From contig JANOPN010000208.1 in the NCBI GenBank assembly GCA_031421855.1, forward strand, positions 1 to 7,132: a DNA stretch of 7,132 nucleotides, in the 5' to 3' direction. Below the pieces are notes generated by a model that made no database searches, had not been told where the DNA came from, and saw nothing but the letters and a program-made list of their open reading frames with translations. Source of the DNA: JAAFHN01 sp031421855. GTDB lineage: Bacteria; Pseudomonadota; Gammaproteobacteria; Burkholderiales; Burkholderiaceae_C. This document shows positions 1 through 5,260 of the stretch, piece after piece (position 1 is the first letter of the stretch; every line of letters starts with the position of its first letter). A program made the position numbers and the translations under genes.

Positions 1-701
1 ATGTGCGTGCGAGCTACACCGACGAGACCACCCGATTGGTGCAGCAACTGGTTAGCATGGGCATCACCAGCTTGGCCGTCGTGTATTTGGACAATGGCTT
101 TGGCAAAGAGGTGCTGGGCGACGCCAACCGCGCGTTGTCGGCAGCTGGCATCAAGGCTGTGGCGCAAGTGGCGTTGGCCGCCGACGGCAAAAACTTGAAC
201 GAAGTCGTCAAAGCCACGATGGATTCCAAGCCCGCTGCTGTGCTTTTGGGTACCGCCGGCGCAGCATCGACGAGCTTGATCGCAGCATTGCGCCGCGCAT
301 CACCGCGCATGCCCATCGCAGGCCTGAGCGTGGCGTTGACCAGCTCTGGCGTGAAACAGCTGGGCGAATTGGCAGGTGGCATCGCCATCACCATGGTGTT
401 CCCTGACCCAAGCCGCGCCAAGCACGCGATTTCGCGTGAGTTTCAAGCGGCGATGCGCGCGAATGGGCAGACCGAATTCAGCATGGGCTCTTTTGAAGGC
501 TACGTGAACACAAAAGTGATGGCCGAAGCCATTGAGCGCGCTGGTCGCGACATCACTCGCGCGAAATTGCGCACGGCATTGGCGGGGCTTCGCCGCGTCG
601 ACTTGGGTGGCTTTGGCATCGATTTCACCAGCGCCCCGTACGTTGGCAGCAAGTTTGTTGATCTTGGCATCTTGAACGACAAGGGCCGCTACTCGGCCTA
701 A
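1..701 (+). CDS. Branched-chain amino acid-type ABC transporter solute-binding protein, C-terminal part (5' truncated by window)
   Basis: Periplasmic receptor of the Leu/Ile/Val-binding protein type (Peripla_BP_6, type I fold), which would deliver a ligand to a Liv-type ABC permease. The reading frame is open from base 3, and bases 1-2 belong to a preceding codon. The GTG at 3-5 is therefore most likely an internal Val within an (N)VRASYTDET-like stretch, not a start. About 232 residues remain; such proteins are usually 360-400 residues, so the signal peptide and first lobe lie upstream. Visible family traits are ASYTDET at the inter-lobe region, the strand VVYLDNGFGKEV with the usual 'D..yG' pattern, the 'aaVLLGTAGAA.tsLI' strand-helix, and a final 'FGIDFTSAPYVGSKFVDLGIL' segment. 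Codons run to a TAA at 699-701. The Bug receptor gene follows after 45 bases on the same strand. The ligand cannot be told; amino acid, aromatic acid and urea/amide receptors all share this fold. Confidence 0.9.
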   Translation, partial: VRASYTDETTRLVQQLVSMGITSLAVVYLDNGFGKEVLGDANRALSAAGIKAVAQVALAADGKNLNEVVKATMDSKPAAVLLGTAGAASTSLIAALRRASPRMPIAGLSVALTSSGVKQLGELAGGIAITMVFPDPSRAKHAISREFQAAMRANGQTEFSMGSFEGYVNTKVMAEAIERAGRDITRAKLRTALAGLRRVDLGGFGIDFTSAPYVGSKFVDLGILNDKGRYSA

Positions 702-717
702 CATATCGTTCGATACG

Positions 718-746
718 GCGGAACCTTCTTTTTTTGCGGAACCTTC
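718..746 (+). repeat. 11-base direct repeat flanking a T7 tract, abutting the Bug receptor start
   Basis: GCGGAACCTTC occurs at 718-728 and again, identically, at 736-746. The copies are separated by exactly seven T residues, and the second copy ends directly against the ATG at 747. Each copy contains a GAA-CC-TTC half-symmetric core. The GCGGA of the second copy also sits about where a weak ribosome binding site would be. It could be a regulator site in two copies or a local slippage duplication; the sequence alone does not decide. Confidence 0.6.
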
Positions 747-1760
747 ATGTCACACGTCCTACTCCCTGCATTTTCTCGTCGCCACGCATTGCTTGGCTTG
801 GCCAGCGCCACAGCTGCGATGGTTGGCGCGCCATTGGCGGCGCAGCCGCAGCCCGTGCTTGACAAAACCTGGCCGCGCCAAGCGGTGCGCTTGGTTGTGC
901 CGTTTGCCGCCGGTGGCTCCACGAGTGTGGCCGCCAACACGTTGGCAGCCGACATCAGTCGAGTCTTGGGTCAGGCCGTGAACGTTGAGCTCATGCCAGG
1001 CAACGCCACCATCACCGCCACCGACATGGTGGCCAAGTCAACGGACGGGCACACCGTGCTGATGGTGACCGCGCCCTACGTCATCAATCCGTCGCTTTAT
1101 GCCAAATTGCCTTATGACAACTTCAAAGACTTTTTGCCAGCGAGCTTGCTGCTTCGCAATGGCATGGTGCTGGTGACGCCCACCGAGGGGGGGTTCAAGG
1201 ACTTCAAAGAATTCTTGGCGGCCGCCAAGGGCACCGAGCCGCTTCGTGTGGCCAATGCAGGCAACGGTGGCATGGGTCACATGGCAGGCGAATTGCTCGC
1301 GGCAGACCTCAAGCTCAACATCGCGCCCGTGCCGCACCGTGGCGCAGCGCCCGCGCTCAATGAGCTGCTGGCGGGTCGAATCAAAGCCATGTTTGACAAC
1401 CCCGGTACCACGCTGCAACTCATTCGCGAGGGCAAACTCAAAGCCCTGGCCTACAGTGGCTAACGCCGCGCGCGCAGCCTGCCCAATGTGCCCACTGTGG
1501 CTGAACTCACCGGTTTGACCAATTTTGAGGCCATCAATTGGACTGGCTTGTTTGTGCCGACCAGCGCAGGCGAAGGTGTTGCCAACCAGCTGAACGCCGC
1601 AGTCGCAACGGTGCTGCGCAAACGCGACATCGCCGACAAGTTTGCCAAAGAAGGCGTCGAGATCGGTGGCCTGGGACGAGATGCCTTCGGCGCGTTTTTG
1701 GCAGTCGAGCAAATCAAATGGGCCAAGATCATCCGAGCGCGCGGCATCAAACCCGACTGA
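747..1760 (+). pseudogene. Bug/TctC-family tripartite tricarboxylate transporter substrate receptor, interrupted by in-frame TAA
   Basis: Periplasmic extracytoplasmic receptor of the Bug (TctC) family, which binds carboxylates for a TctAB-type transporter or for sensing. Residues 1-33 form an export signal with a twin-arginine-like SRRHALLG motif (10-17), a hydrophobic stretch, and a likely cut near APLAAQ. Mature hallmarks are VRLVVPFAAGGSTS (47-60), INPSLYAKLPYDNFKDF (113-129), NAGNGGMGHMAGELL (170-184) and PHRGAAPALNELLAGRIKAMFDN (196-218). After residue 238 (LKALAYSG) a TAA lies at 1461-1463. The same frame then continues with RRARSLPNVPTVAEL, a typical Bug segment, and a normal C-terminus ending IKPD at 1758-1760. 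Counting the stop as one codon, the gene spans 337 codons, a normal family length, so no bases appear lost or gained. A single C-to-T change from CAA would give the TAA. The shortened product of 238 residues lacks the end of the second lobe and is probably inactive. Ser60 stands where most relatives have Asp in the AGG..D loop. Sequencing error and stop readthrough are alternatives. Confidence 0.85.
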
Positions 1761-1766
1761 CGCGAC

Positions 1767-1801
1767 TGACTCGGTCAATGCGGTTTCGTCAGCTTCGCTG
1801 A
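1767..1801. terminator. Small stem-loops in the convergent gap between Bug receptor and LysR genes
   Basis: The 54-base gap where the + strand Bug gene and the - strand LysR gene converge contains TGAC-TCG-GTCA (1767-1777) and TCAGC-TTC-GCTGA (1789-1801). Both are perfect inverted repeats with 3-base loops. Neither is followed by a clear run of T on either strand, so action as an intrinsic terminator is only a positional inference. Confidence 0.25.
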
Positions 1802-1814
1802 GCCAGCCCAGCTG

Positions 1815-2684
1815 TTAGCTTTTTACCGAAGCCTGCAGCCAGTTGGCGAATGCGGCGACTTCCCAGCGCTCCATTGCGCCGCTTCGCCAGCACAGGTGGT
1901 GGGCGTGCGGGCTGACCACGGCGCGATCAAAGAGGCGCACCAGTGCGCCACTGGCCAGCCACGGTGCGCCCAGTTTCAAGCGCACCAAGGCAACACCCAA
2001 GCCTTGGGCTGCGCCGTCGCACATGAGGCCAATGTCGTTAAAAGTGGAGCCCTCGGTGGGTTCGGGCCAATCGAGCTCGTGCGCCGCAAACCACGTGCGC
2101 CATGGCTCAAGTGGGCTCCGGAGCAGCTTGGCGTGTTGCAAATCGTCAACCGTTTCAATGGCACCACGCTCGCGCAAATAGCTGGGCGCCGCAAGCGGGG
2201 TGACTTCGTCTTTGAACAGACACAGGTGCTCGACATCGGCATAGCGACCGGTGCCAAACCGGATGGTGAGGTCGGCATCTTCGGCCACCACATCGAGCAG
2301 CGGAATCGACACCTGCAGCGTCAAATCAACCTCGGGGTAGCTCTCAATGAAGTCGCGCACACGCGGCATGAGGATGGTTCGCGCAAACGTGGGCGTGACA
2401 GCAAGTTTGAGTTTGCGCCGCCCGCGCGTGGCCTCTTGCCCCGGAAACTTTTGCAGCGACCCCAAGCCCTCGCGCACATGGGCCAGGTACTCGCTGCCCT
2501 CGGTCGTGAGCGAAAAATCAGCGCGGCCAAACAACTTGGTGCCCACCATGTCTTCAAGCTGGCGCACCCGGTGGCTCACCGCGCTGGGCGTGACGAATAA
2601 CTCGTCAGCGGTTTGGGTGACGCTGCGCAGCCGGGCCAAGGCCTCAAAGGTCAACAGGCACTGAATGGGGGGAATTCGCGACAT
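1815..2684 (-). CDS. LysR-family transcriptional regulator, GcvA-like subgroup
   Basis: Cytoplasmic DNA-binding regulator of 289 residues, the usual LysR length. The N-terminal winged helix-turn-helix covers about residues 6-65, with the recognition region SVTQTADELFVTPSAVSHRV at 21-40 and RQLEDMVGTKLFGR after it. The C-terminal effector domain (about 92-287) is of the GcvA type, shown by DLTIRFGTGRYAD (138-150), LLRSPLEPWRTWF (187-199) and GLGVALVR (228-235). The ATG at 2682-2684 is chosen because MSRIPPIQCLLTFEALARL is a standard LysR start and an AGG lies about 7 bases upstream. It follows purU by 84 bases on the same strand and converges with the broken Bug gene. GcvA-type proteins control glycine cleavage in enterics, but this subgroup is large in Burkholderiales and regulates many things, so the target is unknown. 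Control of itself, purU or the Bug gene are all possible. Confidence 0.93.
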   Translation of the reverse strand: MSRIPPIQCLLTFEALARLRSVTQTADELFVTPSAVSHRVRQLEDMVGTKLFGRADFSLTTEGSEYLAHVREGLGSLQKFPGQEATRGRRKLKLAVTPTFARTILMPRVRDFIESYPEVDLTLQVSIPLLDVVAEDADLTIRFGTGRYADVEHLCLFKDEVTPLAAPSYLRERGAIETVDDLQHAKLLRSPLEPWRTWFAAHELDWPEPTEGSTFNDIGLMCDGAAQGLGVALVRLKLGAPWLASGALVRLFDRAVVSPHAHHLCWRSGAMERWEVAAFANWLQASVKS

Positions 2685-2734
2685 GAAATACCTGTTTTGA
2701 TGAAAAAACCGCTACTGGTCACCGGATCTATTGG

Positions 2735-2752
2735 GTTTGTTGCTATACAAAC
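2735..2752. promoter_or_regulatory. Perfect inverted repeat in the purU-lysR gap, candidate LysR autoregulatory site
   Basis: GTTTGT (2735-2740) and ACAAAC (2747-2752) are perfect inverted arms around the 6-base spacer TGCTAT. They lie 51-68 bases upstream of the LysR gene start, where LysR proteins often bind to repress their own gene. The spacing is not the textbook T-N11-A symmetry. The same bases carry TGCTATACA, an extended -10-like box reading on the + strand. This is a candidate only. Confidence 0.3.
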
Positions 2753-2768
2753 AGGAGTAAAATGCCCG

Positions 2769-3614
2769 TCACCGAAAGACGATCGTGCGGTGACCATCAA
2801 GCAACACGCGGTGTTCGCTGTGCCATTTGACAGCGCGGGCGAGCACTTGACCCTCGGTGTCGCGGCCCAGCGCGACAAAATCATCGACTGACTTGCCGTG
2901 GTCAACCCGGGCCACGTCTTGCTCAATGATGGGGCCTTCGTCGAGGTCGGCCGTGACGTAGTGGGCGGTGGCGCCAATGAGTTTGACTCCGCGCTCATGC
3001 GCTTGGTGGTAGGGCTTAGCCCCTTTGAAGCTGGGCAAAAATGAGTGGTGGATATTGATCGCGCGCCCAGCCAGCGCTTGGCAAAGGGGGTTGCTCAAAA
3101 TTTGCATGTAGCGCGCCAACACCACCAGCTCAGCCCCTTCGGCGTTGATGATCTCCAGCTGCTTGGCCTCGGCCTCTGATTTGTTTGCGGCCGTGACGGG
3201 TACGTGGTGAAACGGCACGTTGTAGCTGGCCGCCAGTTGATAGAAATCTCGGTGGTTGCTGATGACGGCCCGCACATCGAGCTTCAAAGCGCCGCTTTTC
3301 CAACGAAACAACAAGTCATTCAAGCAGTGCCCGTCTTTGCTGACCATGAGCACGGTTTTCATGGGCGCAGCTGCGTCGTGCAGCGCCGCCCGCATCTCAA
3401 AACGCGCCGCCAGGGCATCGATGTCGCCGCGCAGCTGCGCATGCGCCACATCGCAGGTGAACCGAACCCGCATGAAAAACAGCTGAGTGCCACTGTCGTG
3501 TACCTGTGCAGCGTCTTCGATGTTGCCGCCGCGCTCGAGCAAAAAGCCGCTGACGGCGTGAACGATGCCGGGGCGATCCGGGCAGGACAAGGTGAGGATG
3601 TAAGAAGTCGTCAA
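2769..3614 (-). CDS. purU: Formyltetrahydrofolate deformylase PurU (TTG start)
   Basis: Hydrolyses 10-formyl-tetrahydrofolate to tetrahydrofolate and formate in the cytoplasm. This balances the one-carbon pool and supplies formate for purine synthesis. With the TTG start at 3612-3614 the product has 281 residues, matching the family (E. coli about 280). Residues 5-80 form an ACT domain beginning YILTLSCPDRPGIVHAVSGFL; residues 86-265 are the formyltransferase-like catalytic domain. It starts with VLMVSKDGHCLNDLLFRW and contains INIHHSFLPSFKG (186-198) and GATAHYVTADLDEGPIIEQD (214-233). The residues matching the Asn-His-Asp catalytic set of GAR transformylase are Asn187, His189 and Asp225. 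The frame runs open to 3860, but the extra stretch is the shadow of the upstream kinase gene and no ATG or GTG lies near the domain edge. TTG gives M-TTSYILTLSCPDRPG and overlaps the kinase TGA as TTGA. No good ribosome binding site precedes it, so expression probably depends on translational coupling. Confidence 0.95.
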   Translation of the reverse strand: MTTSYILTLSCPDRPGIVHAVSGFLLERGGNIEDAAQVHDSGTQLFFMRVRFTCDVAHAQLRGDIDALAARFEMRAALHDAAAPMKTVLMVSKDGHCLNDLLFRWKSGALKLDVRAVISNHRDFYQLAASYNVPFHHVPVTAANKSEAEAKQLEIINAEGAELVVLARYMQILSNPLCQALAGRAINIHHSFLPSFKGAKPYHQAHERGVKLIGATAHYVTADLDEGPIIEQDVARVDHGKSVDDFVALGRDTEGQVLARAVKWHSEHRVLLDGHRTIVFR

Positions 3615-4531
3615 GGCGTTTGTATGAGGAGCAGTTGTTGGTTGAGCTGGGCCAGTGTGGGCGCGCCCAGCACGCCCGCGCCGCCCGCGCATTTGAGCGC
3701 AGCCGCCACACAGGCAATGCGCTGCGCCGTCTCGGGGTTGAGGTGCTGCGCCAAAGCAATCGCCAACGCGGCATGAAACACATCGCCTGCTGCGGTGGAG
3801 TCTTGGGCAATGACGGTTGGGCTTGACGTGTGATGAAGTGTTTGACTTGAATTGAGCCACGCGGCTCCGCGCGCACCCAAGGTCACCAAGGCTTGATCGG
3901 CACCGCGCTCAACGGCTTGCTTCAAGGCGCTCGTCAGATCGTCGTCACCGACTAAGTTGCCGTCGCCCATAAAAGCCTGCAAACCAGCCAACGAGAAGGC
4001 CGCCCACTGGGCTTGCGCGACCAAGTTGGCCAAAATCGGCTGCGGACAAACATCGGCATCGAGCACGCTCACCACACCCGCAGTCCGCGCCCAGGTCAGC
4101 GCAGCGGATGCGCCCGAACGCCAGCGTGGGTCAACCAAGACGGCATTCGCGCCGGCAAGCAAATCGACATCCAGATCGGGCGGATCTTGCGCGATCGCAC
4201 TGCCCCGGTGGCTCACGATCCAGCGCTCGCCTCGCCCATCAATGACCACGCTGGACAACGAGCTGGTTCGGCCCGGGCACCGCATCACGCCAGAGGTGTC
4301 AACGCCGTGATGCGCCAAACTGGCCAAAATCGCGTCGGCCGCTTCGTCGTCACCCACGCGTGAGATCAATTTGACTCGAGCACCCAGCCGGGCAGCCGCC
4401 ACGGCGGCGTTGGCCCCCATGCCGCCGATCAAGCTCAAATGGCGGCTGGCCTGGGTTTTGCTGGCCCCGATGTCCAAGGCATCAACCCAAAAATGCTGCG
4501 CCCAAGCAGCATGCCCCACAACCACAAGCAT
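3611..4531 (-). CDS. PfkB/ribokinase-family carbohydrate or nucleoside kinase
   Basis: Cytoplasmic ATP-dependent kinase of the ribokinase (PfkB) fold; the substrate is not evident. From the ATG at 4529-4531 it has 306 residues, typical of the family. Numbering from that start, the first strand MLVVVGHAAW opens the protein. The first PfkB signature is IGGMGANAAVAAARLGA (35-51), followed by SRVGDDEAAD (58-67), ALVTLGARGAAWL (214-226), and the ATP/anion-hole signature DSTAAGD (244-250), whose Asp250 is the expected catalytic base. The usual motif is D(T/S)xGAGD, so AAGD instead of GAGD is a mild deviation. A longer frame begins at an ATG at 4592-4594 and adds 21 residues without family character. 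I prefer the internal start because the fold's first strand begins there, though neither ATG has a clear ribosome binding site. The stop overlaps the purU start by 4 bases. Candidate roles are fructose-, ribose- or sulfofructose-like sugar kinase, or nucleoside kinase. Confidence 0.88.
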   Translation of the reverse strand: MLVVVGHAAWAQHFWVDALDIGASKTQASRHLSLIGGMGANAAVAAARLGARVKLISRVGDDEAADAILASLAHHGVDTSGVMRCPGRTSSLSSVVIDGRGERWIVSHRGSAIAQDPPDLDVDLLAGANAVLVDPRWRSGASAALTWARTAGVVSVLDADVCPQPILANLVAQAQWAAFSLAGLQAFMGDGNLVGDDDLTSALKQAVERGADQALVTLGARGAAWLNSSQTLHHTSSPTVIAQDSTAAGDVFHAALAIALAQHLNPETAQRIACVAAALKCAGGAGVLGAPTLAQLNQQLLLIQTP

Positions 4532-4624
4532 GGGGGTGGGATCAGACTGCAAGAACGGGGATAAATGCGTCAACGTCTGGCATGAATTTGGCATGCGGTG
4601 ATTGTCGCCTCGCGCGCCGCCGCT

Positions 4625-4659
4625 GTCGCAACACGTGTGCGACTCAGCCGCAACGCGGC
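4625..4659. terminator. Two adjacent stem-loops between DUF2442 and pfkB genes
   Basis: GTCGCA (4625-4630) pairs with TGCGAC (4638-4643) across a 7-base loop. Next to it, GCCGC-AAC-GCGGC (4647-4659) is a perfect 5-base stem with a 3-base loop. They lie just past the DUF2442 stop in transcription order and before the kinase start. No T-run follows on the - strand, so they may be a factor-assisted stop, a messenger-stabilising structure, or a structured leader for the kinase-purU pair. Confidence 0.3.
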
Positions 4660-4672
4660 GTCGACGATGCCA

Positions 4673-4924
4673 CTAGGCCGCTTGATGGTTGCTGCGCCGG
4701 GTTTGGTCTGGCTGGCCAGCCAGCAAGCCAGCCACAGAAATATCTTCGTTCAGGGCAACCCAATGCAGGCCGCACTTGCTCAATTCGACCATTGCCAGCT
4801 GCTCGGGCTCGGCCTCCAGCAAACGGGGAAACCAGGCCAGCGGCGCGGCTATGGTGCGGCCATCGGACAGACTCACCCACAGGGTGTCTTCATCAAAACG
4901 AACGGCTTTAGGCGAAGTGGTCAT
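4673..4924 (-). CDS. DUF2442 family small protein
   Basis: An 83-residue protein matching the DUF2442 pattern. It has an N-terminal strand with VRFDEDTLWVSLSDGRTIAAPLAWFPRLLEAEPEQ (8-42), holding the family's LSDGRT..PLAW.PRLL core. A second block, GLHWVALNEDISVAGLLAG (52-70), matches the 'g.hW..lDEDIsv.gLL' end motif with Asn in place of the first Asp. The ATG at 4922-4924 lies inside the last codons of the upstream DUF4160 gene, a 17-base overlap that implies co-translation. No transmembrane segment or signal is seen. DUF2442 genes are commonly found beside DUF4160 genes, and such pairs have been considered toxin-antitoxin-like. By that reading this would be the antitoxin or partner, which is inference; no biochemical role is visible. 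It ends with TAG at 4673-4675. Confidence 0.88.
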   Translation of the reverse strand: MTTSPKAVRFDEDTLWVSLSDGRTIAAPLAWFPRLLEAEPEQLAMVELSKCGLHWVALNEDISVAGLLAGQPDQTRRSNHQAA

Positions 4925-5150
4925 TCCAGGCTCTTTCGATCAATTCTGTGTTGGCGATCACGGCATCCCGCAGCTCGCGCAATATGCGTGCATCAAAACC
5001 ATCGCTGTCAGCCAAATACACCACCGGTGCCAACCAGAATTTAGCCTCGCCATCGGCTCCACGCACATGAATGTGCATGGCTTCGCGCGGATTACCTTCG
5101 TTGGAGTAGAAGAAAAACCGAAACGATTTGTATCGCAAAACAACTGGCAT
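4908..5150 (-). CDS. DUF4160 family small protein
   Basis: An 80-residue protein with the DUF4160 layout. It opens MPVVLRYKSFRFFFYSNEGNP (1-21), continues with the family's central MHIHVRGADGEAKFWL (25-40), and ends in an amphipathic helix with RELRDAVIANTELIERAWNDHF (58-79). The usual PpHvHV motif appears here as EAMHIHV, with His26 and His28. It is short, basic/aromatic at the start and cytoplasmic. It is the first gene of a two-gene unit with DUF2442. If the pair is toxin-antitoxin-like, this would be the presumed toxin, but no nuclease active site can be pointed to. The ATG at 5148-5150 is the only start that preserves the family N-terminus. It has no ribosome binding site and lies within one arm of a perfect inverted repeat, which suggests control at transcription or translation initiation. 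Confidence 0.9.
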   Translation of the reverse strand: MPVVLRYKSFRFFFYSNEGNPREAMHIHVRGADGEAKFWLAPVVYLADSDGFDARILRELRDAVIANTELIERAWNDHFA

Positions 5151-5169
5151 TGTTGCAAGTCTAACAATG
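5148..5169 (-). promoter_or_regulatory. Perfect inverted repeat covering the DUF4160 start codon
   Basis: CATTGTT (5148-5154) and AACAATG (5163-5169) are perfect 7-base inverted arms with an 8-base spacer. On the messenger, the distal arm contains the DUF4160 AUG, so folding would hide the start codon. As DNA, it would be a dyad operator at the start of the gene. No ribosome binding site lies between the arms. Confidence 0.5.
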
Positions 5170-5192
5170 TGGGGGTGTTGGGGGGTTTATTT

Positions 5193-5203
5193 GATCGCCG
5201 ATC
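5193..5203. promoter_or_regulatory. 11-base palindrome upstream of DUF4160, possible operator
   Basis: GATCG-C-CGATC is a perfect palindrome apart from its central base, 43-53 bases upstream of the DUF4160 start. It lies between the response regulator stop and the small-protein pair, where an operator would be expected. Between it and the gene the messenger strand is C-rich (complement of G5-TGTT-G6 at 5171-5185). No convincing -35/-10 pair was found in this 110-base gap, so the role is a guess. Confidence 0.25.
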
Positions 5204-5260
5204 TACCGCATTTTGACCTCGCCCAACGCGCCTCATGCTCATCTCAAGTCACCACAACCC

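Noticed and set aside
704..735. Terminator after the ABC receptor gene (TATC-GTTC-GATA, then T-rich stretch)
   Set aside because: The stem is four A+T-rich pairs and the T7 tract is 14 bases away within the direct repeat, so it is too weak to support.
1186..1196. G7 run as a possible frameshift site in the Bug gene
   Set aside because: Family similarity continues in the same frame on both sides, so no frameshift is needed or seen.
1488..1760. Separate small gene beginning at GTG 1488
   Set aside because: It is in the same frame as the Bug gene and carries the family's C-terminal segment; its supposed start falls inside the conserved LPNVPTVAE motif.
1038..1778. 246-codon - strand ORF opposite the Bug receptor gene
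   Set aside because: The opposite strand has continuous Bug homology on both sides of the TAA; the antisense translation shows no family motif and many scattered His/Gly/Cys typical of shadows.
1896..2600. 234-codon + strand ORF opposite the LysR gene
   Set aside because: It lies wholly antisense to a clear LysR gene with complete family structure; the translation has no recognisable domain and fits a shadow frame in G+C-rich DNA.
2696..2727. Intrinsic terminator for purU near a T6 run on the - strand
   Set aside because: The T6 is preceded by only a 3-base stem, far too weak to call a terminator.
3204..3776. 190-codon + strand ORF spanning purU and pfkB
   Set aside because: It crosses the boundary of two well-supported - strand genes and has no domain features.
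3615..3860. N-terminal extension of purU to an upstream ATG
   Set aside because: The extra 82 residues are the out-of-frame shadow of the PfkB gene, and the ACT domain begins directly after the TTG at 3614.
5171..5185. G-quadruplex in the G5-TGTT-G6 stretch
   Set aside because: Only two G tracts occur, too few for an intramolecular three-layer quadruplex without splitting the runs unfavourably.
4598..5216. Overlapping 148- and 175-codon + strand ORFs opposite the DUF4160/DUF2442 pair
   Set aside because: They are antisense to two recognisable family proteins, and their own translations match nothing recognisable.
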